This document shows, in pieces, positions 8,931 through 17,591 of a stretch of DNA of 64,000 nt (its first letter is position 1; every line of letters begins with the position of its first letter). The notes under the pieces are model-generated. The model saw nothing but the letters and a program-made list of their open reading frames with translations, was not told the origin of the DNA and did no database searches. The position numbers and the translations under genes are program-made. This stretch comes from Ideonella sp. GTDB lineage: Bacteria > Pseudomonadota > Gammaproteobacteria > Burkholderiales > Burkholderiaceae_C. The DNA lies in NCBI RefSeq assembly GCF_016702655.1, contig NZ_JADJDO010000003.1, positions 1-64,000 of the forward strand. Reading direction: 5' to 3'.

Positions 8931-9680
8931 TCACGAGCCCAGTGCGCGCGTGGCACGCATGAAATCGTTGATCACGATGCGACCGTAGTCGGCATTCATG
9001 TGGCGTACATCGTCCGCGATGCCACCCGACGCGCTGTCCACGAGGCGTTCACCGGCCTGCGAGTAGCAGGCGCGCGTGAAGCACCGGTCGACTACCGTCA
9101 GCGGGTTCTGCGGGAGGTAGTTCAGCGCATCGGCCTCCAATTCGGCTCGGACCCGGTCCTCGTATTGAATTGCAAGCGGCGACGTCTGGCCACGATGTGC
9201 CTTGCGGTAGGGCGAATCCTCCGACAGGAACGGTTGCGGCGAGACGAACACGGTCACGCTCGAAATCGCACGGATCTGCTGCAACAGGTAGTGCAGCGCG
9301 CTTTCGCGATACTGCTGGGAAAAGAGGTCGCGCAACAGGCTGCTCGAGAGCCTGGCGCCGCCGGAACGCGAGTGCATGTCGAGCCGGATCGCCTGCGGGA
9401 CGGCCCAGTTCAGGCCGATCAGCCCGTGGAGCCAGATCAGGTCGTAGTCGGCTGGTCGGATGATCGGGTCGGTCATGCCGGAGGTCAAAGTCAAGGCACG
9501 AAGCACGGAGGGATCCTCGGTCGCCAACACGTCATTGACGGCACGCAGCGCGAGGGCCGTGCGCCGCGGTGCGCCGAAGAACACGAGATCGAACTGCGGA
9601 TTCCGCGTGGCTGCGCTGGAGTCCCAAGCTCTCTTCAGTGCCCCCAGGTGGGAATTGCCGATGACGGCGACGCGGCTCAC
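8931..9680 (-). CDS. SGNH/GDSL-like protein coupled to GSCFA gene
   Basis: 249 residues starting at a GTG whose GTGA overlaps the stop of the upstream GSCFA gene, so translation is probably coupled. The product opens VSRVAVIGNSHLGALKRAW; the IGNSH block near residue 7 looks like the block I nucleophile region of SGNH/GDSL hydrolases, or the I-G-N-C-Q opening of WcbI-type proteins. DYDLIWLHGLIGLNW follows near residue 85, and a block with VFVSPQPFLSED. A C-terminal D-x-x-H (DDVRHMNADY) could supply the catalytic Asp/His. No signal peptide, so likely cytoplasmic. Role probably acyl transfer or hydrolysis on a polysaccharide; substrate unknown. Confidence 0.6.
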   Translation of the reverse strand: MSRVAVIGNSHLGALKRAWDSSAATRNPQFDLVFFGAPRRTALALRAVNDVLATEDPSVLRALTLTSGMTDPIIRPADYDLIWLHGLIGLNWAVPQAIRLDMHSRSGGARLSSSLLRDLFSQQYRESALHYLLQQIRAISSVTVFVSPQPFLSEDSPYRKAHRGQTSPLAIQYEDRVRAELEADALNYLPQNPLTVVDRCFTRACYSQAGERLVDSASGGIADDVRHMNADYGRIVINDFMRATRALGS

Positions 9681-10768
9681 GGGGTTTCGCGCTGACCGAA
9701 CGCGTCGAGCAGCTCGTCGTCGCAAGCGACGCCCTTCGCGCCGGCCCTGGTGCCCGGGAGTGCGACCCTTGGCACGCTTTGATCGTCGGAAACTGCGGAA
9801 GGCGAGGCCTGGCGCGGGAACTTGCGCTCGAGCGAACCGAAGAATTCGCGCATGACGAATTCCACGCCTGCGGGTGCGACGCTGCGCAGGTTCGGCTCGA
9901 AGAACATTGACCTGAAAGGAACTCCGGCAATCAGTTCGTAGGAGGGAAAGTAGTCGGTGTCGTTGCGCAACGCCAGGTCGCCTGCGACGGCGCGCAGCGT
10001 CGACTTGGAGTAGCTCGTCGCCACCAGCACATGGTGATCCGTTGCGGTGGCGGTCAGTGGCACGGGCGAAACGGTGAGGAGGAAGCGCATCGCCCTGTTG
10101 CTGCCCTTGACGATCTCGATGGATTCACGCAGGTCGCGCAGGACGTCGAGGTAGCGAAAGTTTCTGAATTCGTGCGCCGCGGGATCGAAACGGCCGCGCA
10201 GCGTGCCCGGGCACATCGGGTAGACGTGGCCTGCGGTCTTGTTCACCCAGGCCTCGGTGAGGCCGAGCGTGTATGCAAAGACCTTCGCCTCGGCCAAGCC
10301 GCTGCGAATCGCGCCCAGGGTGACTTCGCGCGACGCGAGCAGTTCGTCCACCGAGGCAAAACCGTCAGGTTCAATGTTGGGCCGGAACGGGTCGAAGAAC
10401 CTGCCGTCGTGCTCCCAGAACTCGGCCGGGGGTTGCGCGTCACCGCGCGCCCACTGCAGCCACTGCTTGAGCAGCGCGGTGGTGTAGATATTGCCAGTGC
10501 GGAACGAGAACTGCCTGTAGCCGTAGCGCGCGAGCAGTTCCTCGGAGGCGATCGGCGGCGCTCGTTCCGCTTCGAACCACTGATAGCCGCGGCTCTCGAG
10601 CGCCCGGCCCAAGTGCTGGGCGAAGCATGACCCCGCGGTCAGGATCCTGTGCTGCGGCCGCAGGTCGAACTTCGGATCCCAAAGACCCTCGATCGCAAGC
10701 GCATTGCGCTGCGCGACGGCATTGCTCCAGAAGGCCGACTTCGGGGCTGTTGCGTACGGATTGTCCAT
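9677..10768 (-). CDS. GSCFA-domain protein (stand-alone)
   Basis: 363 residues. The motif RILTAGSCFAQHLGRALESR at residues 41-60 is the signature for which the GSCFA family is named; the family is believed related to SGNH hydrolases and acts around polysaccharide genes, with an undefined reaction. Further family blocks: GNIYTTALLKQWLQW, FDPFRPNIEPDGFASVDELL, VFAYTLGLTEAWVNKTAG (the G-L-T-E-x-W block), LLTVSPVPLTATATDHHVLV, and YSKSTLRAVAGDLA with DYFPSYELIAG. It lies 10 bases downstream of the giant glycosyltransferase and overlaps the following SGNH-like gene by four bases. A second GSCFA module exists at 30.7-32.6 kb fused to WcbI. Confidence 0.85.
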   Translation of the reverse strand: MDNPYATAPKSAFWSNAVAQRNALAIEGLWDPKFDLRPQHRILTAGSCFAQHLGRALESRGYQWFEAERAPPIASEELLARYGYRQFSFRTGNIYTTALLKQWLQWARGDAQPPAEFWEHDGRFFDPFRPNIEPDGFASVDELLASREVTLGAIRSGLAEAKVFAYTLGLTEAWVNKTAGHVYPMCPGTLRGRFDPAAHEFRNFRYLDVLRDLRESIEIVKGSNRAMRFLLTVSPVPLTATATDHHVLVATSYSKSTLRAVAGDLALRNDTDYFPSYELIAGVPFRSMFFEPNLRSVAPAGVEFVMREFFGSLERKFPRQASPSAVSDDQSVPRVALPGTRAGAKGVACDDELLDAFGQRETP

Positions 10769-10778
10769 GAGCTTGATT

Positions 10779-13700
10779 TCAGTTCAGGTGGCACGCGTCG
10801 CCGCACGGACTCTCGTGCGCGGCCGCCATCAGGGCCTCCACCACCTCCCGCGCCGTCGCCGGAAACGGAATCAGCACCCCATGCCCCTGCTCGCGGATCC
10901 GCTCCGCCTGCGCGCCGATGTCGAGCGCCACCGGCAGCAGGCCTGCGCGCCAGGCTTCCGAGAGCGTGTAGCTGTAGGTCTCGGGCCAGACGCTGAGAAA
11001 GAGCGCCGCGCCGCACTGGCTGCCCGCGAGCAGCCGCGGCAGGTCGTCCTGGCGGTAGCGGCCCATGATCTCGACGTTGTCGAGCGCGGCAAAGTCCTCG
11101 TCGCGGTTGGTGTAGCCGACGATCACGAACCGCAGCGGCAGGTCCATGCGCTGGGCCAACTTGGCGCATTCCAGCAGCAGGTCCACGCCCTTGTGCGGTC
11201 CGATCGCGCCGATGACGGCCACGTTTTGCAGCAGCGCCGGATGCGCGGCGCCCTTCGCGGGTGTTGCCGGGACCGGTTCGACATGCGGCAGCGCCTGTAC
11301 CTGCAGCTCGGGCAGGTGGCGCGCGAGGCGCCGCGCGGCATCCTCGCTCGGCGCCGAGACGCGCGACGCCTCGCGCAGGCGCGCTGCGTGGAACGCGCGC
11401 CAGTCCGCGACGCTCGCGCCGGCGAGTTCGAACTGGCGCTGCACGGCGCGCTCGAGGCGCGGCGTCTTCACGCAGCGCTCGCAGACGGCCACGTCCGGCT
11501 CGCCGCAGAACTGGCCCGATGCGTCGATCATCGTGATCCGCGGGCAGATCGTGAAGTAGTCGTGCAGCGTGGCCTCGAAGGGCACTCCGAGCAGGGCCGG
11601 CAACTGCCAGATGTCGGCGGCGAATCCGAGGCTGTGGTGGATGTGGACCTGCGTGATCGCCAGTTCGGCGAGCTGCTGCGCCAGCGCCGGCAGCGGTGTG
11701 TCGCGCGGGTACTCGGCGACGATGCGCTGGTCGTGCGGCTTGACGAGCGGGATCAGCTCCATGCGGCCCGCGACCGTCGAGCGCAGCAGCAGCACGCGCC
11801 GGCCTTCGGCCTCGTGAAGCTTGCACAGGTCGGCGATCGCCGTATCGGTGCCGCCGCCGAGCCCGTGGCTGACGAACAGCACCCATGACGGCGCGATCTG
11901 CTTGAGCAGAGCCATGTTGACGCGCCCGCGTGCGAGCGCAATCGGGTCGTCCTCGATGAAGCGCTCGATGCGCTGCGGGTAGTCGGGATAGATGGCGTTC
12001 AGCCGGGCGAGGTTCTCCTGCACGCGCCGGGGCTTGTCGGCGCCGAACGAGACCGCGCCGTGGTGCTCGACGAAGACGTCGCAGGCGGCCAGATGGCGCC
12101 AGCCGCGCGCCAGTGCGCGCAGCGAGAAGTCGTTTTCCTCGCCGTAGCCCATGGCCCAGCGCGTCTCGTCGAACAGGCCCACGTCGACCAGCGCCGCACG
12201 CCGGATGTACATGCAAAAGCCCATCGCCGTGGGCACCTCGGCGCGCACTTGCGCGTTGCGCTCGGCGCACAGCGCGTCGAGCGCGGCAACGTCCAGGCCG
12301 AGCGGCATGTCGTTGTCGACGCAGGTGCGCGGCAGCGAGAAGATCGTCGCCCGGTTCGACAGCGGGGTCGCGGTCGCGACTTCGGGCGCCGAGAGCGCTG
12401 CGGCGCGCAGCCGCTGCAACCAGTTGCGCGGAACCACCGTGTCGGCGTTGAGCAGCACCACGTCGCGCTCCGGGTGCAGGCGCATGCCCTTGTTCGCCGT
12501 CGCGACGAAGCCGAGATTGGCGGTGTTCTCGATCAGCGTGAAGCCCTCCGCGGCGGCCAGTGCCCGCAGTTCGGCCTTGAGTGCCAGGTCGGGGCCGGCG
12601 TCGAAGATCACGACGAGCTCGGCCGCCGGGCCGTCGGGCAGCGCCGCGAGCACGCTCGCCAGGCAGGCGAGCGTCTCTTCGCGTCCCTTGTAGACGGGGA
12701 CGATGATGTCCACCGGCGCCGCGGCGGGCGGGGCCGGCGGGTCCACGACGAGCAGCGGCGCGCGCCCCCGCATGCGCAACCCGTTGACGGCCTGGGCAAG
12801 CTGTTCGCGCGCCGCGGTCAGGAGCGCGGGCTCGAGGTCGTGCGCCGGCGGCGCGCCGGTCAGCATCGCGCCGGCCAGCGCTTCGAGGCAGCCGAGCACC
12901 TTGACCGTCTCCAGCACATGCACCGGGCCGTGCAGCACCTCGCTGCCTTCCGGAAAGCGCAGCTCGATCGTGTTGCCGCTCGGCAGCCAGGCGAGGGCAT
13001 CCCTCCAGCGCAGGTCGAAGCCGATCGGGCACGCGGGCTGCGGCCCGCCGAACAGCGCGTACTCCACGTCCTCGCGCCGCAGCTTGGGCGTGACGTCGCG
13101 CTCCACGAGTTCGCCGTTGATCCAGAGGTCGAAGCGCACCGCACCGCTGGGCGCCTTCAGGTTGGCGATCCAGCCGCTGATGTGGTGCTCGTCGACGGCA
13201 TCGATGTAGGCGCGCGTCTGGGCGCAGAACGTGACCGGCTCGTCGTGCAGCGCGGCGCCAGTGGCCGCGACGTGCGCCATGACCTTGTGCGGCTGGCCGT
13301 CGTGGTAGCGCACCGGCACCGCGAAGCGGAAGCCCGCGCGCGACAGCGGCGCCCCGGCCCACCTGAGATCGGGCCGCGGCCGATCCGTGCGCACCGTGCC
13401 GGCCGCGACGCCGTCGATGCGGATCTCGATCTCGATGTCGCGCTGCCCTGGCGCGTGCGGTGTGGCCCAGCCCAGCACGTCGATGCCGTCGCCCATGTCG
13501 AGCCGGCCCGACGCGCCGGCAAGGTCGAGTGCGACCTCCTCGCCGAAGGCCAGGCCGGTCGTTGCGTCGCGCACTGCCAAGGTGCCTCGCTTCACCCCGT
13601 GCAGATGCGGTCGCAGGTCGAAGGCGAAGCCACAGGGCACGCCGGCGGCCGTTGCAGCCACGTACTCGCTGCGCATCACGGTCGTTTGCGCGCTGCCGAT

Positions 13701-13865
13701 CGAGCGTCCGTCGAGCATGAACTCGACGCGGGCCGGCGCGTCGGCGTGGGCGCGGCTGATGCCGACGCCCCAGACGACGCCACAGCAGACTCCCTCGATG
13801 CCGCCCTGCATCGAAGTCTGCGGCTTCAGGGCGGCCTTGCGGCGCAACAGGGAACGGAGGGTCAT
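10779..13865 (-). CDS. Multidomain glycosyltransferase (GT2 + GT4), 1028 residues
   Basis: Large cytoplasmic protein with two transferase modules. Residues 1-370 form repeated beta-rich segments (for example ARVEFMLDGRSIGSAQTT, IEIEIRIDGVAAGTV, HHISGWIANLKAPSGAVRFD) of unknown role, perhaps glycan binding. The GT2 domain covers about 385-640: VDIIVPVYKGREETLACL, LVVIFDAGPD, ANLGFVATANKGMRLH, VVLLNADTVVPRNWL (metal-binding region) and MGYGEENDFSLRALARGW. A GT4-like domain follows from about 655 (WVLFVSHGLGGGTDTAI) to the end, with VAVIGAIGPHKGVDLLLECA and LSVWPETYSYTLSEAWRAGL. It may add two different sugars. It shares architecture with the protein encoded at 54823-57510. Start at the ATG 13865; first gene of a minus-strand operon with GSCFA and SGNH-like genes. 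Confidence 0.85.
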   Translation of the reverse strand: MTLRSLLRRKAALKPQTSMQGGIEGVCCGVVWGVGISRAHADAPARVEFMLDGRSIGSAQTTVMRSEYVAATAAGVPCGFAFDLRPHLHGVKRGTLAVRDATTGLAFGEEVALDLAGASGRLDMGDGIDVLGWATPHAPGQRDIEIEIRIDGVAAGTVRTDRPRPDLRWAGAPLSRAGFRFAVPVRYHDGQPHKVMAHVAATGAALHDEPVTFCAQTRAYIDAVDEHHISGWIANLKAPSGAVRFDLWINGELVERDVTPKLRREDVEYALFGGPQPACPIGFDLRWRDALAWLPSGNTIELRFPEGSEVLHGPVHVLETVKVLGCLEALAGAMLTGAPPAHDLEPALLTAAREQLAQAVNGLRMRGRAPLLVVDPPAPPAAAPVDIIVPVYKGREETLACLASVLAALPDGPAAELVVIFDAGPDLALKAELRALAAAEGFTLIENTANLGFVATANKGMRLHPERDVVLLNADTVVPRNWLQRLRAAALSAPEVATATPLSNRATIFSLPRTCVDNDMPLGLDVAALDALCAERNAQVRAEVPTAMGFCMYIRRAALVDVGLFDETRWAMGYGEENDFSLRALARGWRHLAACDVFVEHHGAVSFGADKPRRVQENLARLNAIYPDYPQRIERFIEDDPIALARGRVNMALLKQIAPSWVLFVSHGLGGGTDTAIADLCKLHEAEGRRVLLLRSTVAGRMELIPLVKPHDQRIVAEYPRDTPLPALAQQLAELAITQVHIHHSLGFAADIWQLPALLGVPFEATLHDYFTICPRITMIDASGQFCGEPDVAVCERCVKTPRLERAVQRQFELAGASVADWRAFHAARLREASRVSAPSEDAARRLARHLPELQVQALPHVEPVPATPAKGAAHPALLQNVAVIGAIGPHKGVDLLLECAKLAQRMDLPLRFVIVGYTNRDEDFAALDNVEIMGRYRQDDLPRLLAGSQCGAALFLSVWPETYSYTLSEAWRAGLLPVALDIGAQAERIREQGHGVLIPFPATAREVVEALMAAAHESPCGDACHLN

Positions 13866-13928
13866 GGTGGCGTGCGGGGCGGTGATGGAGAGGTGCGCCG
13901 GCAGGGTCGTCGAGACCCGGCCGCGGCC

Positions 13929-13944
13929 GCATCATGCGTGATGC
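13929..13944. promoter_or_regulatory. Palindrome in the divergent intergenic region
   Basis: GCATCA-TGCG-TGATGC, a perfect six-base inverted repeat, in the 264-base gap between the divergent starts at 13865 and 14130. It could be an operator. No good promoter boxes were found nearby. Confidence 0.25.
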
Positions 13945-14129
13945 AGGCGCGAGAGCCGGCTGCCGCCGGCCCGGCGCGATTTTGCCAGACGCTGCCCGGC
14001 GCCAGCGGGCGCCTCACGGCGTCGGCGCAAGAGCCGGCGCACGAACTGGGCAACAATGGCCGCCTGTGATCCGACCGACCGCCATCGCGCCCGCATGAAG
14101 CCGACCGACACCGACACGCGGGCAGTGCC

Positions 14130-15962
14130 ATGATCGATCTGCCCGCTGCATCTGCCGACCCGCACCGGCCCTTGCTCGACTACTACGACGAGCACCTGCG
14201 CCGCCACGGCGACACCGCGGCCGGCGCCGCGTGGCCCAACGACGAGGACCGGCGCACGCGCTTTGCGGCGTTGACCGAGCCGCTGCGTAGCGCGCCCGCG
14301 GTGCCTGCGCCGGTCGTCTGCGACCTCGGCTGCGGCACGGGCGAGTTGCTGGGCTACTTGCGCGCCATCGGGCGCGGCGACATCGGCTACATCGGCGCAG
14401 ACCGCTCGGCGCTTGCGCTCGGCCACGCACGTGTCAAGTTCCCCGACGCGCGCTGGGTCGAGATCGACGTCCCGACCGCGTCGGAGAGCGAGCTTGCCGC
14501 ACTCGACTGCGACTATCTCGTCGCGAGCGGCCTGTTCACGGTGCGGCACAGCCTGTCGCAGGAGGCGATGTGGAGCTTCCTGACCGGCGTCATCGAGCGC
14601 CTGTGGCCGCACGTTCGGCGCGGCATCGCCTTCAACGTGATGTCGCCCATCGTCGACTGGGAGCGCGAAGACCTGTTCCACGCCTCGCACGACCGCATGG
14701 CGCGCTTCCTGCACGGCCTGGCGGGCCGGCACGTGCAGATGCGGGCCGATTACGGCCTCTACGAGTACACCTGCGTGGCCTTCAAACCCGAGCCGGAGGC
14801 GAGCGAGACGGAGCCGCCTGCGCCGCAGCGCATCATCGCCTATCGCCCGCTGCTACCGGATGCGCAGCACCTGGCGCCCTACCTGCAGCGCATCGACCGC
14901 ACGCGCATCTACTCGAACCACGGGCCGCTGGTGGCCGAGCTGGAGCAGCGCCTCGGCGAACGACTCGGGCTTGGGCCGCAGCAACTGATCTGCGCCGCGT
15001 CGGGGACGGCGGCGCTCGTCGCCGGCATCCTCGCCACGGCTGGTCGGGCGACGGCGGGGCGGCCGTATGCACTGTGCCCGGCGTATACCTTCGTCGGTAC
15101 GGCCTCGGCCCTGCAGCAGTGCGGGTACACGCCGTGGCTGGTCGACGTGGATCCCGGTACCTGGCAAATGGAGCCGAACGTGCTGCGCGAGCATCCGATG
15201 CTGGCGCAGGTCGGCGTCGTCGTGCCGGTGGCGCCGTACGGTCGAGCGGTGCCGCTCAAGGGCTGGGAGCGGTTCCGCCGGGCGAGCGGCATCCCGGTTG
15301 TCGTCGACGGCGCCGCGAGCATCGAGGCCTTGCTCGACGACCCGGCCGGCAACATGGGCCATATCCCGGTGGCACTGAGCTTCCACGCCACCAAGGCATT
15401 CGCAACGGGCGAGGGCGGCGCCCTGATCACGCACGATGCCGAGCTGTCGCGGGCTGCGTTCCAGACCATGAACTTCGGCTTCATGTTGACCCGCGAAAGC
15501 CGTCGACCGAGCATCAATGGCAAGATGAGCGAGCACCATGCCGCCGTCGGCCTCGCCAGCCTCGACCAATGGGGCCGGCATCATGCGCGGTTGGCGGCTG
15601 TCGCGGCGAGCTACCAGAAGGCCTTTGCTGCGCATGGCCTCGAGTCGGCGTTGCACGTCTACCCGCAGACGGCCTCCAACTACGCGCTGTTTCGTGTCCC
15701 GGATGCCGACGCCTGTCAGCGCCTGGGCCAAGCCCTCGCCGAGGCGGCGATCGAGTCCCGCCTGTGGTACGGCTCGGGGCTGCAGGACCAGCCGGTATTC
15801 GCCGACCTGCCGCGCGATGAACTACCGGTCACAGTCAGCCTGGCGCCGCGCCTGCTCGGCCTGCCGGTGGCACCGGATCTCGTGCCGGGCGATGTCGAAC
15901 GCATCGCCGACATTGCGGCGCGGTCGTTGCGCCACAGTGTCGGATCCCGGGCGGCACCGTGA
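14130..15962 (+). CDS. Fusion of SAM methyltransferase and DegT/DnrJ/EryC1 aminotransferase
   Basis: 610 residues in one uninterrupted frame. Residues 1-220 are a class I methyltransferase: PVVCDLGCGTGELLGYLRAI at 61-80 is motif I, and GYIGADRSALALGHARVKFP follows. Residues 240-605 are a PLP-dependent DegT-family aminotransferase: RIYSNHGPLVAELEQRLGE, CAASGTAALVAGILAT, CPAYTFVGTASALQQCGYTP, VVVDGAAS (aspartate for the PLP nitrogen, about 391), and SFHATKAFATGEGGALITH with Lys421 as the probable Schiff-base lysine. Such enzymes make amino sugars from nucleotide-linked keto sugars. A link PEASETEPPAPQ joins the halves. The stop overlaps the next start by GTGA. The methyltransferase half may methylate the amino sugar or another intermediate (inference). 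Confidence 0.85.
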   Translation: MIDLPAASADPHRPLLDYYDEHLRRHGDTAAGAAWPNDEDRRTRFAALTEPLRSAPAVPAPVVCDLGCGTGELLGYLRAIGRGDIGYIGADRSALALGHARVKFPDARWVEIDVPTASESELAALDCDYLVASGLFTVRHSLSQEAMWSFLTGVIERLWPHVRRGIAFNVMSPIVDWEREDLFHASHDRMARFLHGLAGRHVQMRADYGLYEYTCVAFKPEPEASETEPPAPQRIIAYRPLLPDAQHLAPYLQRIDRTRIYSNHGPLVAELEQRLGERLGLGPQQLICAASGTAALVAGILATAGRATAGRPYALCPAYTFVGTASALQQCGYTPWLVDVDPGTWQMEPNVLREHPMLAQVGVVVPVAPYGRAVPLKGWERFRRASGIPVVVDGAASIEALLDDPAGNMGHIPVALSFHATKAFATGEGGALITHDAELSRAAFQTMNFGFMLTRESRRPSINGKMSEHHAAVGLASLDQWGRHHARLAAVAASYQKAFAAHGLESALHVYPQTASNYALFRVPDADACQRLGQALAEAAIESRLWYGSGLQDQPVFADLPRDELPVTVSLAPRLLGLPVAPDLVPGDVERIADIAARSLRHSVGSRAAP

Positions 15963-16858
15963 TCGTCGCTGCCAACATCGGCGTCGCCGACGAGGTGGAT
16001 CTGATCGATCGCCAGATCCTTCATCTTCAGGCGATCGGCGTCGACCGTATCGTCGTCACCGACACCGGCTCGACCGACGGCACGCTGGACATCCTGCAGG
16101 ACCGCGCCGGACGCGGCGACATCGTGCTGTTGCGGACCGGCTCCTCCGATGAGGAGGCGCTGGGCTTTGCCAATCGGATGCTCGAGCGCACGCTGCGCGA
16201 ATGCCGACCGGACTGGATTCTGTTCGGCGACGCCGACGAGTTCCATGTCCCGCGCAGCGGCCGCATCCACGACGTGCTTGCCTCGGCCACGGCCGGGCTG
16301 CTGCAGGTGGAGCGGTACAACGTGCCGGTCGTCGCCGCCGGGCCGTTGTGGCCGGACGATCTGCGGCCGGCGCGACATGGCGAACTCGACCTCATCGTTC
16401 GCCAGATCCCGGATTTCGACCGCTACCTGCCAGCGCACCCCGAAACCCCCTGGATTCTCGGCCGGATCCTGCCCAAGGTCGTCGCGCGTGCCGCCGCGGT
16501 GGGCACCGGTATCAACACCGGCGCGCATGCTGCAGCGTCGACGCAAGGCAGGCCGCAGGACTCTGCCACGCCGACCGACCTGCTGATCGCCCACCTGCCG
16601 GTGTCCAGCCGCGAACGCTTCATGCGCAAGCTCGACAACATTCGGCGCCTCGCGCAGCGCATCGGCGATCGATACGGGCCAGGTACGGCCTGGCATTGGC
16701 GGCGCTGGCTCCGGCTCGCCGACGAAGGCCGCGCGGACGAGGAGTACGAGCGCCTGGTATTCGATTCGCTGCGGCTTGCGGCGCTGCGCGCTTCCGGTAC
16801 GGTGATGTCGGCGGCGGCCTGGTTCGCCGACCCGGTCGTCGCCGAGCCGCCGCAGTGA
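15959..16858 (+). CDS. Glycosyltransferase family 2-like protein
   Basis: 299 residues, starting with a GTG inside the GTGA overlap with the preceding gene. Opening MIVAANIGVADEVDLIDRQI, then VDRIVVTDTGSTDGTLDIL (nucleotide-sugar binding loop) and DWILFGDADEFHV with the DAD metal-binding triplet near residue 90. This pattern resembles Glyco_tranf_2_4 family proteins. LLIAHLPVSSRERFMRKLDN in the C-terminal third is also typical of that group. Middle gene of a three-gene chain with a methyltransferase-aminotransferase and a WbqC protein, so it may transfer the sugar made by the first gene. Confidence 0.75.
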   Translation: MIVAANIGVADEVDLIDRQILHLQAIGVDRIVVTDTGSTDGTLDILQDRAGRGDIVLLRTGSSDEEALGFANRMLERTLRECRPDWILFGDADEFHVPRSGRIHDVLASATAGLLQVERYNVPVVAAGPLWPDDLRPARHGELDLIVRQIPDFDRYLPAHPETPWILGRILPKVVARAAAVGTGINTGAHAAASTQGRPQDSATPTDLLIAHLPVSSRERFMRKLDNIRRLAQRIGDRYGPGTAWHWRRWLRLADEGRADEEYERLVFDSLRLAALRASGTVMSAAAWFADPVVAEPPQ

Positions 16859-17571
16859 TCGGATTGCCGCTGTCCGACAGGGCGCCACTGCGCGTGGCGG
16901 TGATGCAGCCGTATTTCTTCCCCTACGCCGGCTACTACCGCCTGCTGGTCGCCGCGGATCTGTTCCTGATCTTCGATTGTGTGCAGTTCATCCGTCGCGG
17001 CCGGATCCACCGCTGCGAGGTACCCGGTCCGACGGGTAGCCTCGAGCAGCTGACGCTGCCGCTGGAGCCGGCACCGCGCAGCACACTGGTCCGTGACATG
17101 CGCCTTGCTGTCGACGCGCGACGGCGCTTCGACGAGCGACTCGCGCGATTGCACTGGATCGCGGCCGGCCGAGGGCCCTGTGCGGACAGGGTGCGGGAGT
17201 GGCTGCAGGCTGCGCCGCTCGACCGGCAACTGCTGGTGGACTACCTGGAGTTCACGTTGCGCGAGACGGCCGAGCTGCTCGGCCTGACGGCACGCATCGC
17301 TCGCAGTTCGACGCTGGCGCTGGCGCCGGACCTGCGGGGCGCGGAGCGGGTGATGGCCGCCGTACGCGCCGTCGGCGGACGCCACTTCGTCAATGCGCCC
17401 GGCGGGGTCGGGCTCTACGACCCCGCTGCGTTTGTCGCGGCCGGTCTTGCGCTGTCGTTCCTGGCGCCCTACGACGGCCGCTTCCCGTACCTCCTGCCGG
17501 CGCTCATGCAGCGGCCTGCGGCGGAGATCGCCGACGACATCGTCGCCACGACGCGGCTCGTAGCCGCCTGA
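16855..17571 (+). CDS. WbqC-family protein
   Basis: 238 residues; GTG start inside the second GTGA overlap of this chain. VAVMQPYFFPYAGYYRLLVA at about residues 13-32 is the hallmark of the WbqC family (M-Q-P-x-Y-x-P-x-x-G-Y), followed by FLIFDCVQFIRRGRIHR and later GGRHFVNAPGGVGLYD. WbqC proteins occur in O-antigen and capsule clusters and are thought to act in amino-sugar modification, but the reaction is not established to my knowledge. Placement after a sugar aminotransferase fits that idea. Ends 20 bases before a convergent gene; a short CCGGGC/GCCCGG hairpin (17582-17604) sits between them. Confidence 0.85.
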   Translation: MIGLPLSDRAPLRVAVMQPYFFPYAGYYRLLVAADLFLIFDCVQFIRRGRIHRCEVPGPTGSLEQLTLPLEPAPRSTLVRDMRLAVDARRRFDERLARLHWIAAGRGPCADRVREWLQAAPLDRQLLVDYLEFTLRETAELLGLTARIARSSTLALAPDLRGAERVMAAVRAVGGRHFVNAPGGVGLYDPAAFVAAGLALSFLAPYDGRFPYLLPALMQRPAAEIADDIVATTRLVAA

Positions 17572-17591
17572 CGCGCGGGTGCCGGGCAGCC

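Noticed and set aside
13990..14012. GGCGCC-AGCG-GGCGCC palindrome near 14000
   Set aside because: Made only of GGCGCC, which is common by chance in DNA this rich in G and C.
10639..14069. Very long overlapping open frames on both strands (about 1098 residues minus, 669 residues plus) across the giant glycosyltransferase gene
   Set aside because: They are Arg/Ala/Gly/Pro-rich shadows of the true frame, a normal result of high G/C at third positions, and show no domain.
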